From assembly GCA_001898185.1 (NCBI GenBank), contig MKTI01000013.1, positions 248,001 through 312,000 on the forward strand: a stretch of 64,000 nt of DNA, given 5' to 3'. The notes under the pieces are model-generated. The model was not told the DNA's origin. It did no database searches and worked only from the letters and a program-made list of their open reading frames with translations. Of the stretch, positions 10,576 through 20,466 are shown piece after piece. Within the stretch, counting starts at the first letter, position 1. Each line of letters opens with the position of its first letter. Made by a program: the position numbers and the translations under genes. The DNA comes from Cellulomonas sp. 73-145 (GTDB taxonomy: Bacteria; Actinomycetota; Actinomycetes; Actinomycetales; Cellulomonadaceae).

Positions 10576-11799
10576 TCAGCTGAACAGGTTCTTGCCGCAG
10601 ACGGGCCACTGACCGGCACCGGACCGGTCGTACAGCGCCTGGGCGCGCGCCGTCTGCTCGTCGGCCGACGCCTGGGACGGGAGGCCGGAGCCGCCCATCG
10701 CCTGCCACGTCGACACCGAGAACTGGTAGAGGCCGTAGTACATGCCGTTCGACGACACGGCGTCGACGCGACCGCCGGACTCGCACTGCGCGAGCGCGGC
10801 CCAGTTCAGCGAGCCGGACGTGGCGCTGGCCGCGGCCGGTGCCGATGCGGGCGCGGCAGGGGCCGCCGGCTTCGGGGCCGCCACAGGCTTGGCCTTGGTG
10901 CCGACCGCCACGACCTCGTTCACCGGGGCGGTGGTCACGTCGTTGGAGACGTGGTCGCGCGCGGTCTCGACCCCGTCGACCGTGGTCACGCGGTCGCCGA
11001 TCGTCCGCACGCCGACGACGCCGGCCGTGGTGACGGTCCGCTTGCCGGTGTACTGGGTCGGGTCGTCCACGGTGCTCGAGGTGAACGGCTCCTCGCTCGT
11101 CGTGGTCACGTCCTGCACCACCACCCGGTGCACCACCACCTGCACGCGACCGGCGTCGCTCCGCTTGACCTCCACCGTGTCGAGGGGGTTCAGCGTGACG
11201 CCGAGCTGCGTGAGGGCGTCGCCGACGGAGATCGTCGCGTCCTGCACCGGCTTGGTCGCACCGTCCACCACCACGTCGGCGGGGCCGTGCAGCGTCAGGT
11301 CCAGGGGCAGCTCGGGACGGCCGCCCTCCTGCGAGCGCGACGCCACCAGGCTGATCACGGCACCGCGCGCGCTGAGGTCCGCCAGCGCCTCGTCGGCCGT
11401 GAGCGCGGTGGTCCACACCGTCTTCTGCGTGCCGTTCTCCGAGACGGTGACCTGGTGGGCGTGCCGGACGACCACCTGCTGGCCGTCGCCGAGCGCACCG
11501 GTCGCGGACACGAGGTCCCGGTCACCGACCGTGACGTGACGCGCAGCGAGGAGACCCTGCACCGATCCCGCGAACGTGGACACCTTCTGGACGTTGCCGT
11601 CGACGTCGAGGGTCACGGACTTGTGCGCCGAGGCGTAGGCCGTGCCACCTCCGCCGAGGACCACCAGACCGACCGTCGCGGCGACCACCGGGACGGTGCG
11701 CGCACGACGCCACCACCTCCGGTCCTTCGGGTCTGCGGCGTGGGATGCAGCCAGCGGGGAGTCCGTGGACGGACCGGGGGTGAGGGTCGAGAACTGCAC
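10576..11799 (-). CDS. rpfB: RpfB-like resuscitation-promoting factor (DUF348-G5-transglycosylase)
   Basis: A wall-anchored muralytic protein. The order is: a short cytoplasmic tail, one membrane anchor ([21 protein letters not shown]), DUF348 repeats ([23 protein letters not shown] and two more), a G5 domain ([17 protein letters not shown] segment to [17 protein letters not shown]), an Ala/Pro linker, and a C-terminal Rpf catalytic domain starting [17 protein letters not shown]; the Glu in CESGG is the catalytic acid. Rpf proteins cleave peptidoglycan and wake dormant cells. GTG at 11799 (GGAG four bases before) is preferred; GTG at 11895 in frame would add 32 residues. It lies in the conserved tatD-rpfB-ksgA-ispE order. 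Confidence 0.9.
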   Translation of the reverse strand: MQFSTLTPGPSTDSPLAASHAADPKDRRWWRRARTVPVVAATVGLVVLGGGGTAYASAHKSVTLDVDGNVQKVSTFAGSVQGLLAARHVTVGDRDLVSATGALGDGQQVVVRHAHQVTVSENGTQKTVWTTALTADEALADLSARGAVISLVASRSQEGGRPELPLDLTLHGPADVVVDGATKPVQDATISVGDALTQLGVTLNPLDTVEVKRSDAGRVQVVVHRVVVQDVTTTSEEPFTSSTVDDPTQYTGKRTVTTAGVVGVRTIGDRVTTVDGVETARDHVSNDVTTAPVNEVVAVGTKAKPVAAPKPAAPAAPASAPAAASATSGSLNWAALAQCESGGRVDAVSSNGMYYGLYQFSVSTWQAMGGSGLPSQASADEQTARAQALYDRSGAGQWPVCGKNLFS

Positions 11800-12164
11800 G
11801 TCGCTCCAGACGTCGAGGTGCCCGGGCACGGGTGCGGGGTGCGCCCGTGTGGGCGCCCGACGACGTGCAGGCAGGCTCGCCTCGCGGCGGGGCACTGCTG
11901 CGGGCCCCGCGGGGCCCTGTGTCGGTCCCGGACTCCGATCCGGCCGTCACGGCGGCCCCGTCAGGAGCCTCCGACCGCGCCGCGAGACCCAGCACATCGG
12001 GTTCTGTCTCGCAAGCGCGACACGCGACCGTAACCGAAGCGTGACGGATCTGCCAAGCCCTGCGGGGTCGGATGTGCCTCAGATCACGTTCTTGGACGCG
12101 CGCCCAGGAGGCTCGTCGCGGGCCGGTGGGACCGTCCGGTCGAGGTCCGCCCCGGTGCCGGGAC
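11800..12164 (-). other. Structured leader/intergenic region upstream of rpfB-like gene
   Basis: This stretch holds no convincing gene. It contains a direct-repeat element at 12030-12046 and a self-complementary GGGCCCCGCGGGGCCC segment near 11905-11930. A GAGAC...GTCTC inverted repeat around CCC...GGG lies close to 11975-12005. If transcription starts near 12020, the mRNA leader would be about 220 bases. Actinobacterial rpf genes often carry c-di-AMP riboswitch leaders, but I could not align this leader to the conserved ydaO core. Confidence 0.4.
12030..12046 (-). promoter_or_regulatory. Direct-repeat element GTAACC-N5-GTGACG upstream of rpfB-like gene
   Basis: On the plus strand GTAACC is followed by five bases and GTGACG. 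The same element stands 5' of the neighbouring wall-hydrolase gene at 13493-13509, with the same flanking CGACC. Read on the minus strand it includes TTACGG, which could be a -10 box. Spaced GTNAC-like half-sites resemble those reported for MtrA, a known regulator of rpf and wall-hydrolase genes; assignment to MtrA is inference. Confidence 0.5.
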
Positions 12165-13358
12165 TCAGTACCAGCCGGTCGACAGGCTGTGCGAGTAGGC
12201 CGCGCACGGCGTGCCGTACCGCCCGGCGATGTAGTCCAGGCCCCAGGTGATCTGGGTCGCCGGGTTGGTCTGCCAGTCGGCGCCTGCGCTCGCCATCTTG
12301 GAGCCGGGCAGGGCCTGCGGGATGCCGTAGGCGCCCGAGCCGCTGTTCTGCGCGGACACGTTCCAGTGGCTCTCGCGGTTCCACAGCGGCAGCAGGCAGG
12401 CGAACTGGTCCGCGCCCCAGCCGCGGGCGGCCGCGAGCTGCTGGCCGATGGCCTGCGCGCTGCCCGGGTCGACGGCGACCGCCGAGCCGCTCGGCAGCTG
12501 CATGGTGCCGACCCGGACCACCTGGGTCACCGGCGCCGTCGTGACGACGGAGGCGAGCGGGGTGCGGGAGACGACCACGCCGCCCACGACGTCCACCTGG
12601 TACGTCGTGGTGCGCACCCCGGCACGTCCGGCGGTCTGCACCTTGCGGGTGCCCGTCACCAGCGTCGGGTCGTCGACGTCCTGCTCGTCGAACGGCACCG
12701 CCTCGACGACGGTCTGACCGGCGCTCGCGGCGCGGTTCACCATCACCACGAGCCCGTCCACGGCGGCCGCGTCCAGCGGGACCGACAGCTGGTCGCCCTC
12801 GTTGAGCACCAGGCCGATGTCCTTGAGCGCGTCACGGACGGTGCCGGCGGTGGTGACGCCGTCGATCACCTGACCGTCGACCGCCAGGTGGATGGTCTTC
12901 TGGGTGGACACCCGCAGCGGCTCGCGGCCGAGGGTCGAGGACCGGGACGCGGACAGCCGCACGCCCTCGTGCAGGCCCATCGCGTCCACCGCCTCGCCGA
13001 CGGTGAGCGCCGTGGTCCACACCTGCTGCTGCTGGCCGTCGATCTCGAGGTCGAGCGGGTGCCCGTGCCGCACCACGATCTGGGCGCCCTGCGCCACGGG
13101 CTCGTCCAGCGCCGGGGCCACCAGGTCCTTGTCCCCGACGGCCACGTGCTGCGCACCGAGGATGTCGCCCACCGTGCGACCGAACGCCTGCACCTGGGTC
13201 GAGGTCCCGTCCACGTCGACCGTCACCTGCTTGTGCAGCACGGCGAAGGCGGAGGTCGCACCGGCGACGAGCGCGAGGACCAGGCCCTGCGCCGCGAGCC
13301 GTGGCAGCCGTCCGGCGGCCCCGCGCGTCGTCGCGCGGTCCTCGCCGGGGTGACTCAC
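12165..13358 (-). CDS. G5/DUF348 protein with SLT-type transglycosylase domain
   Basis: A second wall hydrolase with RpfB-like architecture, 397 residues. It has an N-terminal membrane/signal helix (LVLALVAGATSAFAVL), three DUF348 repeats beginning VTVDVDGTSTQVQAFG, a G5 domain ending VVTTAPVTQVVRVG, and a catalytic end that differs from Rpf: LLPLWNRESHWNVSAQNSGSGAYGIPQALPG. Its RESHWN...GAYGIPQ pattern is the SLT-like lytic transglycosylase type, with Glu as catalytic acid. The protein ends WY. GTG at 13358 has AAGGA six bases upstream. It shares an upstream element with the next rpf gene and probably arose by duplication with a swapped catalytic domain. Confidence 0.88.
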   Translation of the reverse strand: MSHPGEDRATTRGAAGRLPRLAAQGLVLALVAGATSAFAVLHKQVTVDVDGTSTQVQAFGRTVGDILGAQHVAVGDKDLVAPALDEPVAQGAQIVVRHGHPLDLEIDGQQQQVWTTALTVGEAVDAMGLHEGVRLSASRSSTLGREPLRVSTQKTIHLAVDGQVIDGVTTAGTVRDALKDIGLVLNEGDQLSVPLDAAAVDGLVVMVNRAASAGQTVVEAVPFDEQDVDDPTLVTGTRKVQTAGRAGVRTTTYQVDVVGGVVVSRTPLASVVTTAPVTQVVRVGTMQLPSGSAVAVDPGSAQAIGQQLAAARGWGADQFACLLPLWNRESHWNVSAQNSGSGAYGIPQALPGSKMASAGADWQTNPATQITWGLDYIAGRYGTPCAAYSHSLSTGWY

Positions 13359-13492
13359 ACGGTGTCCTTACGTCGGGCGGACCGGGCGAGCGCGGTGCCG
13401 CAGCACCGCGCCCTGGCTCGGTTTCGTCTGGATGTCATCGGCACCCGCGACGCCCACCTGGAGCGCCGACCGAGCCGGACACGCGTCCGACC

Positions 13493-13509
13493 GTAACCGA
13501 TCCGTGACG
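13493..13509 (-). promoter_or_regulatory. Direct-repeat element GTAACC-N5-GTGACG upstream of G5/SLT gene
   Basis: Same element as at 12030-12046: GTAACC, five different bases, GTGACG, preceded by CGACC in both. The nearest edge is 135 bases from the start codon of the downstream gene. The two copies suggest common control of the paired wall hydrolases. Confidence 0.5.
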
Positions 13510-13530
13510 TGATTCGAAACCCCGCGTGCG

Positions 13531-14517
13531 TCACCAGGGGCCGTAGACGGCCTCGGCCGTGGCGGTCAGTCCCGCGCACAACGGACCGAGGTCCCGGCTC
13601 GTGGCTGTGGCCAGCGCACGGACGGTGCCCGGCAGCAGGTACGGCGCGTTCGGGCGCCCGCGGTGCGGCTGCACCGTCAGGTACGGCGCATCCGTCTCGA
13701 CCAGCATCAGGCTGGTCGGCACCTCGCGGGCCGCCGCCCGCAGCTCGTCGTTGGCGGGGAACGAGACCGGTCCGGCGAAGGAGCAGTACCAGCCGTGCTC
13801 GACGGCGAGCCGGGCCAGCGCGGCATCGCCCGAGAAGCAGTGGAAGACGGTGCGTTCCGGCGCGCCGTCCCGCAGCAGGACGTCCACCACCTCGTCGTGC
13901 GCGTCCCGGTCGTGGATCTGCAGGGTCAGACCGAGCTCCTTGGCCAGCGCGACGTGGGCGCGGAACGCCTGCAGCTGGACCTCCCGGCCGACCGGTCCGG
14001 CGCGGAAGAAGTCGAGGCCCGTCTCGCCGATCGCCCGCACCCGGGGGTTGTCGCGGGCGACGCGCGCCACGGTCGCCAGGGCCTCGTCGAGCGGCACGTC
14101 GTGCCGCGCCTGCGGGTCCGGATCGAGGCCGTCCGGCGCGACCTCACGGACGCCGGCGTGCAGCACGGCCTCGTTGGGGTGGATCGCGACCGCGCCGAGG
14201 AGCTGGGGATGCGTGCCCACCACCTCGTCGGTCCAGCCGACGGCGTCCAGGTCGCAGCCCACCTGCACCATGCGGGTCACACCCACGCTCGCGGCCCGCG
14301 CCAGGTGGCCGGCGAGGTCGGGCACGACGGGTGACGAGCCGGCCGGCGGCGGGACGGACCGCCCGGAGTGATCGTCGGCCGCCTCGCCGGGCCGGTCCCA
14401 CCCGTCCGCCCGCACCTGCAGCACGGACTCCAGGTGCGTGTGGTTGTCGACCACCGGCACGGCCAGCGGCTCCGGGACCGGCGGCCAGCCGCGGTCCCGG
14501 GACCGGTTGCGACCCAT
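13531..14517 (-). CDS. tatD: TatD family metal-dependent hydrolase/DNase
   Basis: A 328-residue TIM-barrel amidohydrolase-type nuclease. Metal ligands are visible in order: VVDNHTHLE (H-x-H, near 25), the Glu in RAIGETGLDFFR, His in LQIHDRDAH, His in TVFHCFSG, and Asp in LVETDAPYLTVQP. An Asp/Gly/Ser/Pro-rich insertion (residues about 45-65) follows the first motif. ATG at 14517 overlaps the metG stop (TGATG), indicating coupling to metG, as in most actinobacteria. Longer open frame upstream is the metG shadow. Confidence 0.93.
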   Translation of the reverse strand: MGRNRSRDRGWPPVPEPLAVPVVDNHTHLESVLQVRADGWDRPGEAADDHSGRSVPPPAGSSPVVPDLAGHLARAASVGVTRMVQVGCDLDAVGWTDEVVGTHPQLLGAVAIHPNEAVLHAGVREVAPDGLDPDPQARHDVPLDEALATVARVARDNPRVRAIGETGLDFFRAGPVGREVQLQAFRAHVALAKELGLTLQIHDRDAHDEVVDVLLRDGAPERTVFHCFSGDAALARLAVEHGWYCSFAGPVSFPANDELRAAAREVPTSLMLVETDAPYLTVQPHRGRPNAPYLLPGTVRALATATSRDLGPLCAGLTATAEAVYGPW

Positions 14518-16313
14518 CAGGCGCCGCGCTGGGCGCGGGCGATCTCCTCCTCGACGATCGAGTCGTCGAGCTTGGTGAACACCGGGGTCGGCTTGCCGAC
14601 GGGCGTGCCCGGCACCACCGGACGGGACGCCCAGGCGGCGAGCGTCTCCCCGAGCCGGTAGTCGCCCGTGATCACCGGGTACTGCCGCGACTCGTCGTCC
14701 AGGTCGGTCACCTCGTCGATCCGCGGCTGCGGCGCGACGGTGCCGGTCCCGCCGAAGGTCTCGTGCACCGCCTGCGCCGAGAACGGCAGGAACGGCGAGA
14801 GCAGCGTGTTCAGGTCGGTGACCGCCTGGGTGGTGGTGTGCAGCACGGTGGCCAGCCGCTCCGGGTCCGTCTTGAGCTTCCACGGCTCCGTCTCGGAGAC
14901 GTACCGGTTGGCCTCCTGCACCACCCGCATGGTCTCGCCCAGCGCCGCGCGGTGCCGGTGCGTGGCGATCAGCTCGCCGATGCGGCCGAACGCCTCGCTC
15001 GTCTGCGCGAGCAGCGCCTGGTCGACCGGCTGCAGGGCTCCCGGCGTGGGGATCGCCCCGAAGCTCTTGTTCACCATGCTCGCCGTGCGGTTCACCAGGT
15101 TGCCCCAGCCCGCGACGAGCTCGTCGTTGGTGCGCCGCTTGAACTCGGCCCACGTGAAGTCGACGTCCTGCGTCTCCGGGCCGGCGATCGACAGGTAGTA
15201 CCGCAGCGCGTCCGGCTGGTAGCGGGACAGCATGTCGCGCACGTAGATCACCACGCCGCGGGAGCTGGAGAACTGCTGCCCGTCGACGTTGAGGTACTCG
15301 CTGGACACCACCTCGGTGGGCAGGTCCAGGTCCCCGTACGGCCCGGGCGCTCCCCCGTGCGAGCCCTTCCCGGCGTAGCCGAGCAGCTCCGCCGGCCAGA
15401 TCTGGGAGTGGAAGGTGATGTTGTCCTTGCCCATGAAGTAGGCCGACTGGGCGGCCGGGTCGGTCCACCAGCCGCGCCACGCCTCCGGGTCGCCGGTGCG
15501 GCGCGCCCACTCGATGGACGCCGACAGGTACCCGATCACCGCGTCGAACCAGACGTACAGCCGCTTGTTCGGGTTGTCCTCCCACCCGGGCAGCGGAACC
15601 GGGATGCCCCAGTCGATGTCCCGAGTCATGGCGCGCGGACGCACGTCGTCGAGCAGGTTGAGGGAGAACTTCAGGACGTTGGGCCGCCACTCGGTGCGGG
15701 TGCGCAGCCAGTCCCCCAGCGCGTCGACGAACGCCGGCAGGTCGAGGAAGAAGTGGCTCGACTCGACGAACTGCGGCTTCTCGCCGTTGATGCGGCTGTG
15801 CGGGTTGATCAGGTCGATCGCGTCGAGCTGGTTGCCGCAGTTGTCGCACTGGTCGCCGCGCGCACCGTCGTACCCGCAGATGGGGCAGGTGCCCTCGATG
15901 TAGCGGTCCGGCAGCGTGCGGCCCGTGCTCGGGGAGACGGCGCCCAGCGTGGTGCGCTCCACCATGTAGCCGTTGCGGTGCACCGTGCGGAACATCTCCT
16001 GCACCACCGCGTAGTGGTTGCGGGTGGTGGTGCGGGTGAACAGGTCGTACGTCAGGCCGAGCGCCGTCAGGTCCTCGACGATCACCCGGTTGTAGCGGTC
16101 CGCGAGGGCCTGCGGCGTGACGCCCTCCTGCTCGGCCTGGACCAGGATCGGTGTCCCGTGCTCGTCCGTGCCCGAGACCATCAGCACGTCGTGGCCCGCC
16201 ATGCGCATGTAGCGGCTGTAGACGTCCGAGGGGACGCCGAACCCGGCGACATGTCCGATGTGGCGGGGGCCGTTCGCGTAGGGCCACGCGACGGCCGAGA
16301 GGATGCGGGCCAT
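14517..16313 (-). CDS. metG: Methionine--tRNA ligase
   Basis: A class I aminoacyl-tRNA synthetase, 598 residues. The HIGH box is [10 protein letters not shown]; the zinc knuckle is [18 protein letters not shown] (four Cys, single-zinc type); [16 protein letters not shown] is the methionine-site helix. The KMSKS loop reads GQQFSSSRG instead of K-[MF]-S-K-S. The C-terminal helical anticodon domain ([26 protein letters not shown]) is complete and there is no EMAP extension. ATG at 16313 lies exactly seven bases after TAGGAT, so the mRNA is probably leaderless. It is the first gene of a metG-tatD unit. Confidence 0.96.
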   Translation of the reverse strand: MARILSAVAWPYANGPRHIGHVAGFGVPSDVYSRYMRMAGHDVLMVSGTDEHGTPILVQAEQEGVTPQALADRYNRVIVEDLTALGLTYDLFTRTTTRNHYAVVQEMFRTVHRNGYMVERTTLGAVSPSTGRTLPDRYIEGTCPICGYDGARGDQCDNCGNQLDAIDLINPHSRINGEKPQFVESSHFFLDLPAFVDALGDWLRTRTEWRPNVLKFSLNLLDDVRPRAMTRDIDWGIPVPLPGWEDNPNKRLYVWFDAVIGYLSASIEWARRTGDPEAWRGWWTDPAAQSAYFMGKDNITFHSQIWPAELLGYAGKGSHGGAPGPYGDLDLPTEVVSSEYLNVDGQQFSSSRGVVIYVRDMLSRYQPDALRYYLSIAGPETQDVDFTWAEFKRRTNDELVAGWGNLVNRTASMVNKSFGAIPTPGALQPVDQALLAQTSEAFGRIGELIATHRHRAALGETMRVVQEANRYVSETEPWKLKTDPERLATVLHTTTQAVTDLNTLLSPFLPFSAQAVHETFGGTGTVAPQPRIDEVTDLDDESRQYPVITGDYRLGETLAAWASRPVVPGTPVGKPTPVFTKLDDSIVEEEIARAQRGA

Positions 16314-16320
16314 GGCGACG

Positions 16321-16326
16321 ATCCTA
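16321..16326 (-). promoter_or_regulatory. -10 box TAGGAT for leaderless metG
   Basis: TAGGAT on the minus strand is separated from the metG ATG by seven bases, placing the expected transcription start on the A of the start codon. Confidence 0.55.
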
Positions 16327-16414
16327 GGTGGCGACGTGCGACGCCCCAGCGTCCGGCCGCAGGTGGGCCGGGCGCCGGGGCGCGTGGGACAGGTGCCGGA
16401 CGAGGCCGGGCAGT

Positions 16415-17041
16415 TCAGCCGTTCGTCGGGAGGTTCCGCAGCGACGCGGTCATGAGCGGGAGGAAGACGGCGAAGTTGAGGACGATGCCGACGACCCAGA
16501 GGACGACCGTGACGATCCACGCTGTCTTCTTGTTCTCTTCGTAGCCCTGGAGCGGCAGCCCCTGCGCATCCTTCTGGTGACCCGTCAGGGTGATGAGCAG
16601 GTCGATCAGCGTCCAGAAGCCGAAGCCGCCAAGCGTGATCAGCTTGAGGATGCCCGTGCCGACCTTGCCGAGGTAGAAGCGGTCGACACCGAGACTGCCG
16701 AGCAGAGCCGAGAGCAGCCAGGTGGCCACGAAGGACTTCGACGACGTGGCCGGGTAGCCGGCACCGTACCCCGTCGGTGCGTAGGTCGCCTGACCGTAGG
16801 CCGGCTGGCTGAAGCGCGGGTCGGCGTAGGCCGGGGCCTGGCCGTACGCGGGCTGCTGGCCGTACGCGGGCTGCTGGCCGTACGCGGGCTGCTGACCGTA
16901 GGCCGGCTGCTGACCGTAGGCCGGCTGCTCGCCGTAGGCCGGGGGCTGACCGTAGGCCGGCTGACCACCGGTCGGCGGCGTGTAGGGGGACGTGGACGCG
17001 GGAACCTGCTCGCCGTCGGGAGCGGTGTGGTCGTTGGACAC
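16415..17041 (-). CDS. TM2 domain protein with YGQQPA repeats
   Basis: A 208-residue membrane protein. Residues about 25-70 are a Tyr/Gln/Pro-rich region of hexapeptide repeats (PAYGQQ and variants), low-complexity and probably cytoplasmic. After a variable linker comes the TM2 domain: [20 protein letters not shown], then [20 protein letters not shown] and a helix, with the G-x-D-RFYLG loop typical of the family. One extra C-terminal helix ([21 protein letters not shown]) follows. Function unknown. GTG at 17041 is six bases after TAGCGT, predicting a leaderless mRNA. Confidence 0.85.
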   Translation of the reverse strand: MSNDHTAPDGEQVPASTSPYTPPTGGQPAYGQPPAYGEQPAYGQQPAYGQQPAYGQQPAYGQQPAYGQAPAYADPRFSQPAYGQATYAPTGYGAGYPATSSKSFVATWLLSALLGSLGVDRFYLGKVGTGILKLITLGGFGFWTLIDLLITLTGHQKDAQGLPLQGYEENKKTAWIVTVVLWVVGIVLNFAVFLPLMTASLRNLPTNG

Positions 17042-17149
17042 GGCGCCACGCTAGTGGTGGGAAGGGCACCCTGATCAGGGTTTGCGCGGGCGATATCCGT
17101 CGTGTCCGCCGGTCGGGCGACGCACCTCGGCGCCAGTCGGTGCGGCGGG

Positions 17150-18328
17150 TCAGCCCCGGCGTCGTCCACGGCTGATGAGCGACTGCAGCGCCACGATCCC
17201 GGCGAGCGTGCTGAGCGCCACGGGCAGCCCCGCCGCCGTCGCCACCGCACCCACCAGCAGCGGTCCGCCGGCGTCCCCGAGCTCGCGTCCCACCTCCGCC
17301 GAGCCCAGCGTGCGGCCCAGCGACCCCTCGGGTGCGGACGCGGCGAGGCGGGCGAACGCGAGCGGCGTCACCAGGCCGATGCCGATGCCGACCAGCGCCG
17401 CCGACGTGAACAGCGCCACCGGGTGCCGCACCCAGGCCAGCAGCAGCACGCCGGCGGCGATCGTCAGCAGCCCGGCGACCGTGCCCGCCCGCTCCCCGAG
17501 CCGGCCTGCGTCGTGCCGCCGTCCGACCCACGGCTGGCTGACCGACGAGGCGACGGCGAGCACGGTGACCGCCACCATCGCGACGGCTGCCGACAGGCCG
17601 AGCTCCCGGCCGACCAGCGGGAGGAACCCGACCGCGACGCCGAGCGTGCCGGTGGTGACGGCGAGGGCCGCGGTGGGCTGGACGAAGCCCGGACGGGTCA
17701 GCTGGTGTACCAGGTCACGGAGGGTGGAACGCGGGCGCGGCGTCGGCGGCAGGGCCGGCAGCGCGAGGGCCACCCACACCAGCACGACCGCTGCCAGGGC
17801 GGTCAGCGCCAGGAAGAGGGCCGGCAGCCCGCCCACGGCGATCAGCCCGGCGCCGAGCACGGGTCCCAGCGCGTAGCCGAGGCCCTTCCACGACCCGTAG
17901 GAGCCGAACGCGCGTCCGAGCGACCGGGAGCCACCGAGGCGGGCGACCCCGGCGGAGGACGCCGGGGAGAACGCCGACGCCGCCGCGCCCTGCAGCAGCC
18001 GCGCGACGGCGAGGCCGGTGATGCTGTGCCAGACGAACCCGAGCGCCGAGGCGGCGGCGAACAGTGCCAGGCCGCCGACGATCACCGGCTTCACGCCGAT
18101 CCGGTCGCTCCACGTGCCGAAGACGGGCTTGAGCACCACCTCGGCCACGTCGTACAGCGCGAGCAGCACGCCGAGGGAGACGAAGGAGAGACCGAGGTGC
18201 TGCGCCTGTGCGCCGAAGCCGGCCGCGATGCCGTGGGCGCCGAACGCCGTCGTGAAGCCGGCCGCCCACAGGGCCGGGACCGCCCCACGGCGCACGCCGG
18301 CACCCGCATCTGGTCCCCCGGCTGGCAC
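17150..18328 (-). CDS. MFS transporter
   Basis: A 392-residue major facilitator with about twelve helices. The loop between helices 2 and 3 reads [17 protein letters not shown], a good match to the G-x-x-x-D-R-x-G motif [24 protein letters not shown] fits the antiporter motif C of drug-efflux MFS proteins. GTG at 18328 follows TAGCGT by seven bases (leaderless pattern). Substrate unknown; a drug or sugar exporter is plausible. Confidence 0.85.
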   Translation of the reverse strand: MPAGGPDAGAGVRRGAVPALWAAGFTTAFGAHGIAAGFGAQAQHLGLSFVSLGVLLALYDVAEVVLKPVFGTWSDRIGVKPVIVGGLALFAAASALGFVWHSITGLAVARLLQGAAASAFSPASSAGVARLGGSRSLGRAFGSYGSWKGLGYALGPVLGAGLIAVGGLPALFLALTALAAVVLVWVALALPALPPTPRPRSTLRDLVHQLTRPGFVQPTAALAVTTGTLGVAVGFLPLVGRELGLSAAVAMVAVTVLAVASSVSQPWVGRRHDAGRLGERAGTVAGLLTIAAGVLLLAWVRHPVALFTSAALVGIGIGLVTPLAFARLAASAPEGSLGRTLGSAEVGRELGDAGGPLLVGAVATAAGLPVALSTLAGIVALQSLISRGRRRG

Positions 18329-18358
18329 GCGTCGGACGCTAGCAGCGCGGCACGTGCC

Positions 18359-20332
18359 TCACGGCCGCACCACCCAGCGCACCTGCAACGGCGCCAACCA
18401 CACGTTGTCGTCGCTCTGCGGGTGGACCATGTCGCCGGTCAGCGCGTCGGGAGCGCCGTCGAGCCCCAGCTCCTTGAGCCGCCGTCCGGGGAACGGGCGC
18501 CAGCTGGTCGTCACGTTCACCAGCTCCAGGAGCGGCCCGAGCGGGTGCTCGCGCAGCACCGCCAGCACGCCAGGGTCGTCCACCTCGAGCACCTGCGCCG
18601 GCACCGACGCGTGCAGGTGCGGCAGCGAGGCGCGGACGGAGGCGAGGTGCGCCAGCCCCTCGAACACGCGCCGCTCCACGGCGCCCGCCTGGTGCCGCCG
18701 GGCCCGGGCGGCGGGGTCCAGGCGAGGCCGCCCGGCCCACCGGTTGTCGTCGGCGTGGCCCGGTTCGAGGTCCCACGCGGGATCGTTCGGCTGCCCCAGC
18801 TCGTCACCGGACCACAGCACGGGGATGCCGCCCCAGCCCATCACCACGGCGTGCGCGAGCAGTAGCCGCGCGACTGCCGCGTCGACGGCCTGCGCGTCGC
18901 CGCGCTCCGTCGCGTCCGCCAGCCCGACCAGGCTCGCCGCCGTGCCGCTGATCCGGCGGTCGCCCGTGGCGGGGTTGGCCTGGAACACCAGCCCGCGGGC
19001 CGGCGACTGCCAGAACCGGCCCGAGTACCAGTCGGACAGGAAGGCGCGGTGGGCGAACCCGGAGAGCCCGACGGCGGCGGCGTCGGCGTCGTCGATCGCC
19101 CAGCCGATGTCGTCGTGGCAGCGCACGTAGGTGATCCACGCGGTGGTGGTCGGCACCGGTGGGAGGGCGCGCAGCGCGTGGGCGGCCAGGCGCACGTCCT
19201 GCGCCGCGAGCATGGACCACACCTGCACCATCAGGCCGTTGTGGTAGGCCAGGTCGCTCACCCGGCCGTGGTGGGCGCCGCGGCCCAGGTAGTGCACCAG
19301 ATCGGCCGGCCCGACGATCGCCTCGGCCTTGAACACCACCGCCGGGCAGGCGATGCGCGCCAGCGCGCGCAGCGCCTGGGTCAGGGCGTGCACCTCCGGC
19401 TGGTTCTGGCACGAGGTGTCCAGCCGCTTCCAGGTGAACGCGATCGCGTCGAGGCGCAGCACGTCGACACCCTCGTCCGCCAGCGACAGCACCAGGTCGG
19501 CGTACTCGGCGAACACCTCCGGGTTGGACCAGTTCACGTCCCACTGGAAGGTGTTGAACGTCGTCCACACCCACGCCGACAGCTCGTCGTCCCACGTGAA
19601 GCTGCCCGGGGCGAAGTCGGGGAACACCTCGGGCAGCGTGCGCTCGTAGGCGTCCGGCATCGTCCGGTCCTCGAACACGTAGAAGTAGTCGCGGTAGCGC
19701 TGGTCGCCGGCCCGGGCGCGCACCGCCCACTCGTGCTCGCGCGCGACGTGGTTGAGCACCAGGTCGAGCACCAGGCTGATCCCGCGCTGGTGGAGAGCCG
19801 CGGCGAGCTCCCGCAGGTCGGCCATGGTGCCCAGGTCGGGCCGCAGCGAGCGGTAGTCCGCCACCGCGTACCCGCCGTCGTTGTCGCCCTCCCGCGGACG
19901 CAGCACGGGCATCAGGTGCAGGTAGGTCACGCCCAGCTCGGCGAGGTAGTCGATGTTCTCGCGCACGGCCGCCAGGTCGCCGGCGAAGCGGTCGGCGTAG
20001 CAGGCGTACCCGATCATGCCGGGGGCCTGGAACCAGTCGGGACGCAGGGTGCGCTCCTCGTCCATCCGGCGCAGGTCCGGGTCCCGGCGCGCGGCCGCCG
20101 TGGCGGCCATGGTGACCAGCCGGAGGAGCAGCTGCTCACCGGGCGTGCCCGGGTAGACCTCTGCCAGGCCGGCCGCCAGGTCCGGGTACCAGCGTTCCAG
20201 GCGCAGCTCGAACGCCTGCCGGAGGGCCGGGTCCGCGCCGGTCAGCGCCTGCCGGGCCGCGGCCCGGACCGCCTCGGGCACGGTCGGCCCGGTCGAGGCG
20301 GGGCGCCCCGTGACCTCGCTGCGGCTCTCCAT
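18359..20332 (-). CDS. Amylosucrase-type GH13 glucosyltransferase
   Basis: A GH13 alpha-amylase-family enzyme of 657 residues, the usual amylosucrase length. Region I is DLVLNHVA, region II VLRLDAIAFTWK (nucleophile Asp), region III KAEAIVG (acid/base Glu), region IV RCHDDIGW. The helical N-terminal domain (RQAFELRLERWYPDLAAGLA) and the residues around the nucleophile fit subfamily GH13_4, which turns sucrose into alpha-1,4-glucan plus fructose; sucrose hydrolase is the close alternative. It has no signal peptide, so it acts in the cytoplasm and needs sucrose uptake, for which no transporter is nearby. Confidence 0.85.
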   Translation of the reverse strand: MESRSEVTGRPASTGPTVPEAVRAAARQALTGADPALRQAFELRLERWYPDLAAGLAEVYPGTPGEQLLLRLVTMAATAAARRDPDLRRMDEERTLRPDWFQAPGMIGYACYADRFAGDLAAVRENIDYLAELGVTYLHLMPVLRPREGDNDGGYAVADYRSLRPDLGTMADLRELAAALHQRGISLVLDLVLNHVAREHEWAVRARAGDQRYRDYFYVFEDRTMPDAYERTLPEVFPDFAPGSFTWDDELSAWVWTTFNTFQWDVNWSNPEVFAEYADLVLSLADEGVDVLRLDAIAFTWKRLDTSCQNQPEVHALTQALRALARIACPAVVFKAEAIVGPADLVHYLGRGAHHGRVSDLAYHNGLMVQVWSMLAAQDVRLAAHALRALPPVPTTTAWITYVRCHDDIGWAIDDADAAAVGLSGFAHRAFLSDWYSGRFWQSPARGLVFQANPATGDRRISGTAASLVGLADATERGDAQAVDAAVARLLLAHAVVMGWGGIPVLWSGDELGQPNDPAWDLEPGHADDNRWAGRPRLDPAARARRHQAGAVERRVFEGLAHLASVRASLPHLHASVPAQVLEVDDPGVLAVLREHPLGPLLELVNVTTSWRPFPGRRLKELGLDGAPDALTGDMVHPQSDDNVWLAPLQVRWVVRP

Positions 20333-20466
20333 CGCGACCTCCGACCCTGCGGCACGGCGGCCCGCGGCCGGGTGGCGGCGCCCGTGACGTGCCCGACGTG
20401 ACGCATCCTGCCGCCCTTCCGCACCGGGTGTGTACTGGACCGGCCAGCATCCCCGAGGAGGTCCCC

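Noticed and set aside
8287..12033. A 1248-codon plus-strand frame opposite ispE, rsmA and rpf
   Set aside because: No motif; fully explained as the antisense of conserved genes.
11800..12164. c-di-AMP (ydaO) riboswitch
   Set aside because: Expected for an rpf gene, but I could not align the conserved core by eye.
13531..16287. A 918-codon frame ending in TatD
   Set aside because: Only the last 328 codons are TatD; the rest is the wrong frame of metG.
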